Positions 7,810 to 16,157 of a stretch of 64,000 bases of DNA are shown in pieces. The translations under genes were made by a program, and so were the position numbers. The notes beneath the pieces were generated by a model that searched no databases, had not been told where the DNA came from, and saw only the letters and a list, made by a program, of their open reading frames with translations. The stretch covers positions 1 to 64,000 of the forward strand of contig CAZLKT010000002.1 in NCBI GenBank assembly GCA_964560205.1, written 5' to 3'. Position 1 is the first letter of the stretch. Every line of letters begins with the position of its first letter. This stretch comes from CAZLKT01 sp964560205 (GTDB lineage: Bacteria > Pseudomonadota > Alphaproteobacteria > Holosporales > Holosporaceae).

Positions 7810-8981
7810 TGACACATCCTTTGGAAAAAAAACATTCCCCCATGAAAGATGCTTCCCAACAGCATTATAAAGTGTGTTTCGTGGCATGTGGATCTGGGGG
7901 GCATACCTTCCCGGCGGTGGCCTTGGCAGAGGCATGCCAAGAGAAGGAATGGGATGTTGATTTCCTCACCGATCACCGAGGTGCTCGTTTTCTCAAACCT
8001 TTTCACACAATGGGGAACATCATCTCCTTTCCGACGTTCCTTTCTGTCTCCACACGAAGCTTTGTGGGAAAATGGTTCCTTTCTGTCTCCACACGAAGCT
8101 TTGTGGGAAAATGCATCCACCATTTTTTCATGGCTGTGGAAAGCTTTTGGTATATGGCACGTAAAAAAATTCGTCCTGATCTTGTGTGGGGCTTTGGGGG
8201 TGGCATGAGTTTTTTCCCCCTGCTCTGGGCTCGACTTTTTGGTATCCCCTGTGGCATTCACCAATCAGATCACATCTTTGGCAAAGCTAATCGATGGCTC
8301 TCTTTTTTCGTACAGTACACATGCGTGGGATACGAAAATACTCGAAACATCCCTGCCTCCGTCCATCCCATCATCGTAGGAATCCCCGTACGAAAAGCCT
8401 TTGACCATGCGGCCCCCTTAGCCCTTTGGGAAGGTCCTATGCACATCACCATCTTAGGGGGAAGCCAAGGTGCATCTTTCTGGACAAAGCTTTTCCCAAA
8501 AGCGCTTGCCCTTTTAACCCCCGAAGAAAAAAAGAATATTGTCATTGTGCACCAGGCCCCTGAAAAAGAGAGGGAGCATATTCAGAAGGCCTATAAAGCG
8601 CTGGGGTGCACTGCCATGGTCCAGCCATTTTTCCATAACATCCCAGAGCTTTTTGAAAAAAGTCATGTGGTTTTTTCTCGAGCCGGGGCCCTCACCATTG
8701 CAGAACTCATGAAAACAGGACGACCAGGGTTTCTTGTGCCATACCCTTTGGCGAAAAACGACCATCAATGGTGGAATGCCGCATATGTTTCTCAAAAAGA
8801 AGGTGGATGGATGTGCGCCCAAAAAGAAATGTCACCTGAAAAAATCGCCACCTTCCTCCAAAAGAGCCTCCTCAACCCCAGAAGCATTATTCATGCAGGA
8901 AAATGCATGCGTCACATGGGACAGACAAAATCCGCCCAGATTATAGTGGAACTTTTTGAAAAAATATTACACAATTCTTAA
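7803..8981 (+). CDS. murG: UDP-GlcNAc transferase MurG
   Basis: MurG transfers GlcNAc onto lipid I to make lipid II on the inner face of the membrane. Signatures are ACGSGGHTFPAVALAE near residue 25, LGGSQGA, SRAGALTIAEL and NDHQWWNA of the C-terminal UDP-GlcNAc-binding fold. Length 392, somewhat above the usual 350-370; part of the excess is a 13-residue tandem duplication (FLSVSTRSFVGKW twice, near residues 79-104). Start chosen at the ATG of 7803, which overlaps the TGA of ftsW and has GGAGCAGG before it; upstream in-frame codons lie inside ftsW. Confidence 0.9.
   Translation: MVMTHPLEKKHSPMKDASQQHYKVCFVACGSGGHTFPAVALAEACQEKEWDVDFLTDHRGARFLKPFHTMGNIISFPTFLSVSTRSFVGKWFLSVSTRSFVGKCIHHFFMAVESFWYMARKKIRPDLVWGFGGGMSFFPLLWARLFGIPCGIHQSDHIFGKANRWLSFFVQYTCVGYENTRNIPASVHPIIVGIPVRKAFDHAAPLALWEGPMHITILGGSQGASFWTKLFPKALALLTPEEKKNIVIVHQAPEKEREHIQKAYKALGCTAMVQPFFHNIPELFEKSHVVFSRAGALTIAELMKTGRPGFLVPYPLAKNDHQWWNAAYVSQKEGGWMCAQKEMSPEKIATFLQKSLLNPRSIIHAGKCMRHMGQTKSAQIIVELFEKILHNS
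8037..8114 (+). repeat. 39-bp tandem duplication inside murG
   Basis: The units 8037-8075 and 8076-8114 are identical except for the last base. The duplication is in frame and repeats 13 residues, so it must be recent. It lies in the N-terminal domain between the glycine-rich loop and the core helices. Confidence 0.95.
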
Positions 8982-9023
8982 CGAATTTCTCACACATTTC
9001 TTTCAGGGGGAGGGCTGCATTTT

Positions 9024-10487
9024 ATGAGATACAGTTGGGCAGAGCTTACACAAAAACACAACCCCACCGTTCATTTCATTGGCATTGGTGGCATTGGCAT
9101 GAGCGCCTTGGCATATTACGCTCTTCACAACGGCATGAAGGTGCAGGGAAGCACCCTGGTGGGAGACGCTTTCATTTTAGAACAGCTCCAGAAAAAAGGA
9201 GGCAAGGTTTTTTATGCCCATTCCACAGAACTGATTCATGATGACGTGGACTATGTGGTGACAACAACCGGAATTCCCGCACACAATCCAGAGCTTCAGG
9301 AAGCAGAAAGACGAGGCATCCCCATTTTTCATCGCTCGGATTTTCTTCGTATGATTTTGGAGCACAAAAAGGTCCTTGCAGTATCGGGCAGCCATGGTAA
9401 AACCACCACCACAGCTCTCCTGGGCGCAGTGCTGGACCATGGGAAAATGGATCCAACTATTTTCTGCGGTGGCATCATCAATGCCTATAAACACAATGTG
9501 CGCATAGGAGAATCTCCGTGGGCCGTGGTGGAAGCCGATGAATCCGATAAAAAAAGCCTTGTGAATTTCGAGAGCATATGGGGCAGCATTGTCACAAATA
9601 TCGCAGCGGAACACATGGAAAATTACACATCTTTCGATGATCTTCTAGCGAATTTTTATGCATTTATTTCCAAGGCATCTCATCACGTCATTCTATGCTG
9701 GGACAATGAGCATATTCGTGCCCTGGCAGAAACCCACAATCTTACTCATAAGCCTACATGCGTATCCTATGGTTTTCATCCAGATGCTCTTGTGCGGGGG
9801 CAGAATGTTCGATGCCAGAAAGATGGAAATGTTTTTGATATATTTTTCCAGACATGCAGCACCCACTGGAAAGATATATATCTTCCGCTCAAGGGCCACC
9901 ACAATGTGTCCAATGCCATTGCCGTGGCGGCCATGGGGAAAAGGCTTGGCATCTCTGAAGAAAAAGTAAAAGAGGCGTTTCTTCACTTTCAGGGTGTGCA
10001 TCGTCGCCTTACCTTAGTGGGCACAAGCAATGGCATCACCGTGTTCGATGATTATGCTCATCATCCCTCAGAGATCCATATCACACTTCAGGGGGTGCGG
10101 GCGACGCTGTCTCCCCAGCAAAAAATCATCGCCATATGTCAGCCCCACCGATACACACGTGTGCATGCTCATATGGATGCGTTTGCCAGGTGCTTCTCCC
10201 ATGCAGATGTGACTGTGATTTTACCCCTCTATTCTGCCAATGAGGCGGAAATTCCCAACGTTAACTCCGCTGTTTTGTGGAACAAGTTATGTCAAAATGG
10301 CACCAAAGCTTTTTTCCAGGAGGATGATTCTCCAGAGGGCCTTGCAGCATGTGTGCTCCACCACGCAACTGCGGGAGATGTGGTGGTATGCATGGGGGCG
10401 GGCAGCATAACCAGCATTGCCCACGCCCTTCCCCACAGCATGGAAAACCAGTCTCAGAAAGGTGGGGAAGCACACTATGGCTCATGA
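9024..10487 (+). CDS. murC: UDP-N-acetylmuramate-L-alanine ligase
   Basis: MurC joins L-Ala to UDP-MurNAc, the first step of the peptide stem. The sequence shows HFIGIGGIGMSALA at residue 15, the ATP loop GSHGKTTTTALLGAVLDH near 120, EADESDKKSLVNF, HRRLTLVG and FDDYAHHPSEI. Length 487, usual for the family. GGGGGAGGG ahead of the ATG is a strong ribosome site, with only 42 bases separating it from murG. The stop overlaps the murB start. Confidence 0.95.
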   Translation: MRYSWAELTQKHNPTVHFIGIGGIGMSALAYYALHNGMKVQGSTLVGDAFILEQLQKKGGKVFYAHSTELIHDDVDYVVTTTGIPAHNPELQEAERRGIPIFHRSDFLRMILEHKKVLAVSGSHGKTTTTALLGAVLDHGKMDPTIFCGGIINAYKHNVRIGESPWAVVEADESDKKSLVNFESIWGSIVTNIAAEHMENYTSFDDLLANFYAFISKASHHVILCWDNEHIRALAETHNLTHKPTCVSYGFHPDALVRGQNVRCQKDGNVFDIFFQTCSTHWKDIYLPLKGHHNVSNAIAVAAMGKRLGISEEKVKEAFLHFQGVHRRLTLVGTSNGITVFDDYAHHPSEIHITLQGVRATLSPQQKIIAICQPHRYTRVHAHMDAFARCFSHADVTVILPLYSANEAEIPNVNSAVLWNKLCQNGTKAFFQEDDSPEGLAACVLHHATAGDVVVCMGAGSITSIAHALPHSMENQSQKGGEAHYGS

Positions 10488-11397
10488 CATCCCCATGCAC
10501 GAGCTCACAAAAATCTTCTCCTTCATGCATGGCACCCAACACTGGGATTTTCCCTTAAGCCGTTATACGTGGTTTCGTGTGGGTGGGCCAACCCCGGTGC
10601 TCTTTTCGCCTGAAAGCATCGAAGAGCTCTCTCATTTTGTGAAAATATATCCACACACACCATTTATCCTCGGCGCAGGATCCAACCTCTTGGTAAGGGA
10701 CGGCGGCATTCCCTCAGTGGTGATAAAACTTGGAAAACCTTTTCACACTTTTGTTGTGCATGAGGGGTGCGTGGAATTAGGTGCTGGGCTTTTGGGGCGT
10801 TTCGTTGCACAAAAATGTCAGGAAAGTGGGCATGGAGGCTTAGGATTTCTCTACACCATACCTGGCACCATAGGAGGCGCCTTATCCCTCAATGCAGGAT
10901 GTTATGGATATGAAATTCAGGATGTTTTTCTCAAAGCTCTGGCCATGGATCCCAAGGGTGAGATCCACATGCTTACACCGGATGACATGGGATTCTCCTA
11001 TCGTCACTGTTCGGTGCCCCCCGGATGGATTTTTCTGAAAGCATGGCTTCGGATACATCCAGAGGATCCCGAAGACGGTGCAAAAAAACTGGCAGAGTAC
11101 ACACAAAAAAGAGACGAAACACAACCCCAAACGGGCACTCGCACAGGGGGAAGCACATTTAAAAACCCACCTGGCCTTTTTGCATGGAAGCTTATTGATG
11201 CAGTGGGATATCGAGGAAAACATCTGGGAGGCGCACAGTTCTCCCCTAAGCATTGCAATTTCTTGGTCAATACAGGGAATGCCACGGCAGCAGACTTGGA
11301 ACGCCTGGGAGAAGATGCGCGCATGGCGGTACTCCACCAACTAGGAGTTGACCTTCACTGGGAAATCATGAGAGTGGGAGTACCTGAAACCCCATAA
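10477..11397 (+). CDS. murB: UDP-N-acetylenolpyruvoylglucosamine reductase
   Basis: MurB is the FAD enzyme that reduces UDP-GlcNAc-enolpyruvate to UDP-MurNAc. Visible are LGAGSNLLVRDGGI (FAD loop), LGFLYTIPGTIGGALSLNAG, the catalytic Ser in GGSTFKNP and the late Glu in DLHWEIMRVG. Length 306 and the short form of the substrate domain point to the type II subfamily. The start at 10477 overlaps the end of murC and has GGTGGGGAAG upstream; an in-frame TTG at 10417 lies deep inside murC. Its 3' end overlaps the convergent tilS by 43 bases. The dcw cluster stops here, so ddl, ftsQ, ftsA and ftsZ must lie elsewhere. Confidence 0.93.
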   Translation: MAHDIPMHELTKIFSFMHGTQHWDFPLSRYTWFRVGGPTPVLFSPESIEELSHFVKIYPHTPFILGAGSNLLVRDGGIPSVVIKLGKPFHTFVVHEGCVELGAGLLGRFVAQKCQESGHGGLGFLYTIPGTIGGALSLNAGCYGYEIQDVFLKALAMDPKGEIHMLTPDDMGFSYRHCSVPPGWIFLKAWLRIHPEDPEDGAKKLAEYTQKRDETQPQTGTRTGGSTFKNPPGLFAWKLIDAVGYRGKHLGGAQFSPKHCNFLVNTGNATAADLERLGEDARMAVLHQLGVDLHWEIMRVGVPETP

Positions 11398-12605
11398 AAG
11401 ACTGGCTGTGCGGGAGCACATACCACATGTTTTTTGTAAAGGTTGGCCCATACATCTTCCCATGGAAAAGTTTTGGACCATAAGCGATGCAACCATAATG
11501 GGAGGGACGGTTCTTGGCTTTCTTCTTCCCATGGTGCTGGCCTACACAAAAGTCTGTAGTCCCACCACAGAGGCAATGGATCTTTCTCTGTGTCACTGCG
11601 CTGTATCCACCCCTCCAACACCAGAGGAGAAGTCCGAGGAGCCTCTCGCATCACAAAAAGATCGTCATGATGACGAATCCACAAGGCCCCCCCCACGGTG
11701 GCAAGGACACCACTCTTTTCTTTCTTCCACCTGTCCCCTATAACCGCCCACGCATGGGCAAGGGAACAGGTTTTAACAGGTCTTTTTCCAGCGGTAAGAC
11801 TGTAAATCCAATTTTGCATCACCCATGGAGCCACCTGCGCAGTCATTATTTTCTGCACCTCAAGAAAGGGCACCCTCAAGCACCCTGGTGCATGTGTGGA
11901 GGAAATGGTGCGAGCTAAAAAAAGACTCTCCTCTTGACGCCTACGAGCATACGCACAGGTTCTCTCATATAAAGCCTCTTTTTTCCTATGGTCCATGATG
12001 GAGAGCGTTTTTCGCACACGAACCCGCGTAAAATGATCTTGGTCATTGCTGGGGTCATGGATCCATGGAATGCCATGTTCCACAAGCCATGTTTGCAGCT
12101 CCCCTCGAGAAAAAGATAACAGCGGCCGCACCCACTTTATACCATGACGTTGTATGATGGAAGACATTCCTGCAAGGCCGCGCCACGTGCTTTGGGCCTC
12201 CTCTCTCATGAGGACAGTTTCCAGAAGATCATCCTTCTGATGCCCCAAAAAAATATGGGAAATGCCGAGATGATGGCCAGCAGCAGATAAAAGACCATAT
12301 CGAAATCTCCGAGCTTTTTCTTGTATACCAGAAGTCCCACAGCTTAACACACCAGAAAGAATGTGGGGATGCATCTCCATGGACCTCATCCACTGGGCCA
12401 CACGCTCTGCCTCTTGATGCGCCGATGGACGAAGTCCATGATTCACAATCAATGGCACCACAGCCACACCATAACGCTTTCCCCAGAGGGAAAGATTACA
12501 TGCCAAAAACATACTATCACTCCCCCCAGAAACCGCCACACCTATGCTCATGGACGGGGACGGAAAAAAGCCCTTCATCACACGAAAAAACTGCTCTGTA
12601 TTCAT
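11355..12605 (-). CDS. tilS: tRNA(Ile)-lysidine synthase
   Basis: TilS attaches lysine to C34 of the CAU-anticodon tRNA-Ile so that it reads AUA. The PP-loop AVSGGSDSMFLA lies near residue 25, followed by IVNHGLRP, and the second core block ISHIFLGHQKDDLLETVLMR (H-x-x-DD type) follows. Length 416. The start was set at 12605, where ATG overlaps the TGA of holC; the longer in-frame version runs through holC and has no family match. The 3' end overlaps murB on the other strand by 43 bases. Confidence 0.88.
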   Translation of the reverse strand: MNTEQFFRVMKGFFPSPSMSIGVAVSGGSDSMFLACNLSLWGKRYGVAVVPLIVNHGLRPSAHQEAERVAQWMRSMEMHPHILSGVLSCGTSGIQEKARRFRYGLLSAAGHHLGISHIFLGHQKDDLLETVLMREEAQSTWRGLAGMSSIIQRHGIKWVRPLLSFSRGELQTWLVEHGIPWIHDPSNDQDHFTRVRVRKTLSIMDHRKKEALYERTCAYARRRQEESLFLARTISSTHAPGCLRVPFLEVQKIMTAQVAPWVMQNWIYSLTAGKRPVKTCSLAHAWAVIGDRWKKEKSGVLATVGGALWIRHHDDLFVMREAPRTSPLVLEGWIQRSDTEKDPLPLWWDYRLLCRPAPWEEESQEPSLPLWLHRLWSKTFPWEDVWANLYKKHVVCAPAQPVFYGVSGTPTLMISQ

Positions 12606-13066
12606 GGGGAAACAAAATCTTCTTTTTTCCACCCGGCATCTGTATACAGCCAACACGAACAAGAAAGATGGTGGCACTCTTGAAAGAGGGGAAAAAAATC
12701 CGCCTTTTTTTCCAGAGGAAAAAGTCCCACCACCGTAGAAAATGGAAGATCCTTGTGGGACGCAGGAGGACATCCCACAAAAATAATGGTGTCTGACCCA
12801 TTAAGATTTTTTGCCTGGGTGGAAATCCAGATGGGATGTTCTTCGGGATCATTGTCTGTCATGGCACAACCGTGGGGCACAAAAGATAACTGTTTATATG
12901 TCCACAATGCATGATCACACGTCTGGGCATCTTCCTCCGTGGGAAAAACAATGGTGGCTCTGTGGTTCTTCTGGTAAATCTTCTCTGCAAGGCGAAGTAC
13001 ATGGTATTGAACATGGCCGTTGGATGCTTTGGAATCCACCATATAAAAGGATGCAGACGTCATCAT
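12602..13066 (-). CDS. holC: DNA polymerase III chi subunit
   Basis: A 154-residue HolC-type protein, the clamp-loader subunit that contacts SSB. Recognisable blocks are ASFYMVDSKA at the start, RLAEKIYQKNHRATIVFPTEEDAQ, DHALWTYKQLSFVPHG and HPIWISTQA with NGSDTIIFVG. The start at 13066 (ATG ATG) follows AGAAGGTGG; a GTG further upstream (13153) would add a poorly conserved leader copied from the 3' end of xerD. It overlaps tilS by four bases. The leader region lies within a 38-bp direct repeat (see 13062-13194). Confidence 0.8.
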   Translation of the reverse strand: MMTSASFYMVDSKASNGHVQYHVLRLAEKIYQKNHRATIVFPTEEDAQTCDHALWTYKQLSFVPHGCAMTDNDPEEHPIWISTQAKNLNGSDTIIFVGCPPASHKDLPFSTVVGLFPLEKKADFFPLFQECHHLSCSCWLYTDAGWKKEDFVSP

Positions 13067-13194
13067 GATATGGCCACCTTCTTCGACAGAGGATGACACA
13101 CCTGTGCATCCTTGGAAAAAACAAGACTCATCATCATGGAACAGAACACACACATTATCATGATATGGCCACCTTCTTCGACAGAGGATGACAC
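13062..13194. repeat. 38-bp direct repeat at xerD/holC junction
   Basis: Bases 13062-13099 and 13157-13194 are identical and lie 95 bp apart. The right copy contains the last codons and the TGA of xerD; the left copy supplies the ribosome site and start region of holC. A duplication of the xerD end with its downstream spacer is the simplest explanation. Confidence 0.9.
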
Positions 13195-14099
13195 TTTTCC
13201 AGCACCTGAGTCAAATGTGAGGGGCACACACGAGTGTACATTTGCGTGGTAGAAATATCCTTATGGCCAAGAAGATTTTGCAAGCTCACCAGATCCATTC
13301 CCTCTTGCAACACATGGGTTGCAAAAGCATGACGAAGCACATGGGGCGACAAACGTTCGGGATTTATCTGAGCAGAAAGGGCAAGGGCCTTCAGATATTG
13401 TCCAACCCTCTGTCGTGTTAAAAACCCCCCACTTCCCCATGATGGAAAAAGATATCTCTTTGCTTTTCCATGCTTTTCTGGAAGAAAAAATGCCCTCACC
13501 TCCAAATAGCGAGAAACGGTTTCCACAACGGAGGGCGTCAGAAATGTTATACGCTCATGTCCCCCCTTTCCCACAATGACAAGAAGCGACTTGGGATCCT
13601 TCAGCGCCGCCTCCATGGTGGCAAGGGGGAACGTCATCAATTCTGAAATACGCATGCCCGTTGTATACAAAATCTCTAAAATGGCGAGGAGCCTTTTACC
13701 TTCTGGGGATGTATCCTTCTGCGCCTCATGAAAAAGCTGTCGTATTTCCTCTTCAGAAAAATATTGTGGCAATTTCTTCGTATACCCGGGAAGAGAAACA
13801 GATGCCATGACATCCTCTTGAAGAAAACCTTCCGAAAAAAGAAATCGATAAAATTGACGCAACACCGAAAGCTTTCGGGAAATTGTTCGAAAACTTTTCC
13901 CGCTCTCATACAAAAAATGGATATACTCTTGGAAAAAAGAAGCATCCACGTGAAGCGGACAGACATCTTTCAAAAAATCACACCATTGTTGTGTGTCTCT
14001 GCTGTAGGCACACAGCGTATTTGCTGCAACCCCTCCCTCACTGGTTATTTTTTCCAAAAATCTTTGCAGAAGATCACTGTTGAGGGGAAGAGTGTTCAT
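13158..14099 (-). CDS. xerD: Tyrosine recombinase XerD
   Basis: Site-specific recombinase that resolves chromosome dimers at dif together with XerC. Length 313. An N-terminal SAM-like domain (LQRFLEKITSEGGVAANTL) is followed by the catalytic domain with Arg in TTGMRISELM, Lys in GKGGHERI, HVLRHAFATH and LGHKDISTTQMYT with the nucleophilic Tyr. XerD rather than XerC is favoured by its divergent position next to aroK, a conserved arrangement in alphaproteobacteria. The ATG at 14099 overlaps the 3' end of a small membrane-protein gene. Confidence 0.85.
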   Translation of the reverse strand: MNTLPLNSDLLQRFLEKITSEGGVAANTLCAYSRDTQQWCDFLKDVCPLHVDASFFQEYIHFLYESGKSFRTISRKLSVLRQFYRFLFSEGFLQEDVMASVSLPGYTKKLPQYFSEEEIRQLFHEAQKDTSPEGKRLLAILEILYTTGMRISELMTFPLATMEAALKDPKSLLVIVGKGGHERITFLTPSVVETVSRYLEVRAFFLPEKHGKAKRYLFPSWGSGGFLTRQRVGQYLKALALSAQINPERLSPHVLRHAFATHVLQEGMDLVSLQNLLGHKDISTTQMYTRVCPSHLTQVLEKCHPLSKKVAIS

Positions 14100-14226
14100 A
14101 GGACAACGGAATCTCTACCATATGTTGGGCAGGGGGAAGACAGAAAAAATACCACACAGCACCCCCGCCTAAAGCGCCCACAAAAAAGAGAACAAAAAGA
14201 AAAGAAGACCCAGGTTTTTTCCACAT
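14074..14226 (-). CDS. 50-residue single-span membrane protein
   Basis: A small open frame starting MWKKPGSSFLFVLFFVGALG, with one membrane helix (about residues 9-29) after a basic N-terminus, so the C-terminal half would face the periplasm. It overlaps the start of xerD by 26 bases, as translationally coupled genes do. A weak AAGGG lies 12 bases before the ATG. A short membrane protein in this slot is plausible, but no family was recognised and it could be chance. Confidence 0.45.
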   Translation of the reverse strand: MWKKPGSSFLFVLFFVGALGGGAVWYFFCLPPAQHMVEIPLSYEHSSPQQ

Positions 14227-14296
14227 AAACGACTTTTGCCCTTGATCTCAAAAAATCTTCACGCTAAGATTATAGGAGTCTTTGGGAGCAGTATCA

Positions 14297-14857
14297 ATGC
14301 ATGATTTATCAAATTTACGCGTCAACAGAACCATCTCCATCGTAGGAGTCATGGGCTCTGGGAAAAGCACCGTTGGAAGTAGATTGGCAAAGGCCATGGA
14401 TATGCCATTTTTCGATTCTGATCAGGAAGTGGAGAAGGCTGCAGGTGGGTACACCGTGTCTGATATCTACGAGTTATGGGGCGCAGAGCGCTTTCGTGAT
14501 GCGGAGTATGAAGTAATTGCTCGACTTTTGCGTACAGAGCCCGTCCATGTGTTGTCCACAGGGGAAGGAGCATTTGTAGAAGAGAAGACTCGTGCACTGC
14601 TCCGAGAAAACACCATCACTGTCTGGTTAAAATCCGATGTCAATGTGCTTTTTTCTCGGGTGAAGCGCAAAACTCGCCCTCAACTCATGGGGGAAGGAGT
14701 CAATACGGAGGAGGTACTGCGCCGCCTTGTGGAGGAGCGTTATCCCATTTATCAGATGGCCGATATTTGTGTAGAAAGTAATGATGAATTTTATCAAGAT
14801 GTGGTAACGCGCATTCTGATTGGACTTAAAGATTTTCTCTCTCTTTCTTTTGCATGA
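14297..14857 (+). CDS. aroK: Shikimate kinase, altered substrate loop
   Basis: AroK phosphorylates shikimate at O3 with ATP. Of 186 residues, the Walker A loop GVMGSGKSTVG, FFDSDQEVE, the Arg of ERFRDAE, the lid Arg in RKTRPQL and the C-terminal ERYPIYQMAD are all present. The shikimate-binding Gly triplet, normally ATGGGAF, reads STGEGAF, with Glu in place of the middle Gly. The ATG at 14297 has GGAG nine bases upstream. aroB, which usually follows aroK and precedes the CBS protein in this class, is missing: only 16 bases lie between aroK and the next gene. The enzyme may be weakened or adapted. Confidence 0.85.
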   Translation: MHDLSNLRVNRTISIVGVMGSGKSTVGSRLAKAMDMPFFDSDQEVEKAAGGYTVSDIYELWGAERFRDAEYEVIARLLRTEPVHVLSTGEGAFVEEKTRALLRENTITVWLKSDVNVLFSRVKRKTRPQLMGEGVNTEEVLRRLVEERYPIYQMADICVESNDEFYQDVVTRILIGLKDFLSLSFA

Positions 14858-14873
14858 GACCCACACGAGACAT

Positions 14874-16151
14874 ATGAAACTTTTTTTCTTTTCTCTTGTC
14901 ACTGCTTTTCTCGCTCTCTGTGCAGCTGTTTTATCCGCAAGCGAAACGGCCGTCACAGCAGCCTCACGCCTCCGATTACATCAGCTCTCCAAAAAAGGCA
15001 AAAAAAAGGCCAACCTCCTTTTGGCCCTTCAAGACAAAATGTCTTCTCTTATCAGCGCCATCCTCTTTTCCAATATGTGGCTGCTGTCCAGCATGACCGC
15101 ATTAACCACTCACCTGATCACCTCCTATTTAGGGGAACAAGTGGCCATGGTGGTGGCCCCTCTCTTTATGGGGGTTTTTCTCACAATTTATGTGGAGGTG
15201 TTGCCCAAAATTTATGTCTATCGATGTCCCGAAAAGGTGGGCATTGCTTTAGCGCCTATGCTGTCCATTTTACAAAAAGCCCTCAGTCCCATTACAACCA
15301 TTATTGATAAAATTGCGTATGGGTCTTTGGCACTTTTTGGATTCACACCCACGAAAAACCACTTATCAGAAAATCTGGAGGATCTTTTGGGGGCCATAGA
15401 TTTACATACTGGCAGCGGAAGCACCCTCCACGAACGCGCCATGCTTCGAAGCATTTTGGATCTTTCCCACGTCACTGTGGAGGCCATTATGGTCCACCGG
15501 AAAAACATTGTGTCTTTTAATGTGGATTTGTCCTCAGAAGAGCTGTGTTCTCGCATCCTTGAGGTGCCCTACACCCGTGTCCCTCTCTGGCGCTCTTCGC
15601 CGGACAATATCATTGGTGTGGTGAATGTAAAAAGCCTGGCAAAGGTCTTGAAGAATATGCCCAAGGAGCACATCAATTTTGAGAGTATCATGAAAACGCC
15701 ATGGTTTATTCCCGATACCAGCACGTTGTTTGCTCAACTTCAGCTTTTTCGAGAGAAGAGCAGCCATCAGGCTTTTGTGGTGGACGAATATGGTTCGCTC
15801 CTGGGCATGGTCACACTGGAGGATATTCTAGAAGAAATTGTAGGCGAGATTACAGATGAGCATGATGTGGCTATCCCCGGCGTACGACCTGTGGGGAGTG
15901 GAATGTTTGTCATGAATGGCTCCGTCACTTTACGGGATCTTCACAGGCAATATGAGTGGAACTTTGGCGATGTGCCCTTCTCCACATTGGCGGGTCTCAT
16001 CTTAAACAAAACCCGCACCATTCCACAGGTGGATACCATTGTGGAAATAGAAGGCTTCTCCATGAAAATTCTTCGAGTGCATCACCATCAAATTGTATCC
16101 GTTCTGGTGACACCTCCCGGCACATCGCCTCCATCCCTTCATACAAAATGA
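14874..16151 (+). CDS. CNNM/CorC-type CBS-domain membrane protein
   Basis: A 425-residue protein of the HlyC/CorC (TlyC) group. Order of parts: DUF21/CNNM membrane domain with ASETAVTAASRLRL in the first helix and about four hydrophobic segments (to residue 165), a CBS pair (VEAIMVHRKNIVSF..., VDEYGSLLGMVTLEDILEEIVGEI) and a C-terminal CorC_HlyC domain (DVPFSTLAGLILNKTRTIP). Relatives are linked to Mg2+ or Co2+ efflux; the old name hemolysin is misleading. The ATG at 14874 precedes the first helix. It sits where alphaproteobacteria usually have this gene, after aroK-aroB. Confidence 0.85.
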   Translation: MKLFFFSLVTAFLALCAAVLSASETAVTAASRLRLHQLSKKGKKKANLLLALQDKMSSLISAILFSNMWLLSSMTALTTHLITSYLGEQVAMVVAPLFMGVFLTIYVEVLPKIYVYRCPEKVGIALAPMLSILQKALSPITTIIDKIAYGSLALFGFTPTKNHLSENLEDLLGAIDLHTGSGSTLHERAMLRSILDLSHVTVEAIMVHRKNIVSFNVDLSSEELCSRILEVPYTRVPLWRSSPDNIIGVVNVKSLAKVLKNMPKEHINFESIMKTPWFIPDTSTLFAQLQLFREKSSHQAFVVDEYGSLLGMVTLEDILEEIVGEITDEHDVAIPGVRPVGSGMFVMNGSVTLRDLHRQYEWNFGDVPFSTLAGLILNKTRTIPQVDTIVEIEGFSMKILRVHHHQIVSVLVTPPGTSPPSLHTK

Positions 16152-16157
16152 ATGGCG

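Noticed and set aside
5257..10487. Alternative genetic code with TGA as tryptophan
   Set aside because: Several housekeeping genes here, such as ftsW and murC, end at TGA in the expected place.
13100..13156. Mobile element between the 38-bp repeats
   Set aside because: The spacer is only 57 bp and has no terminal inverted repeats; a local duplication is simpler.
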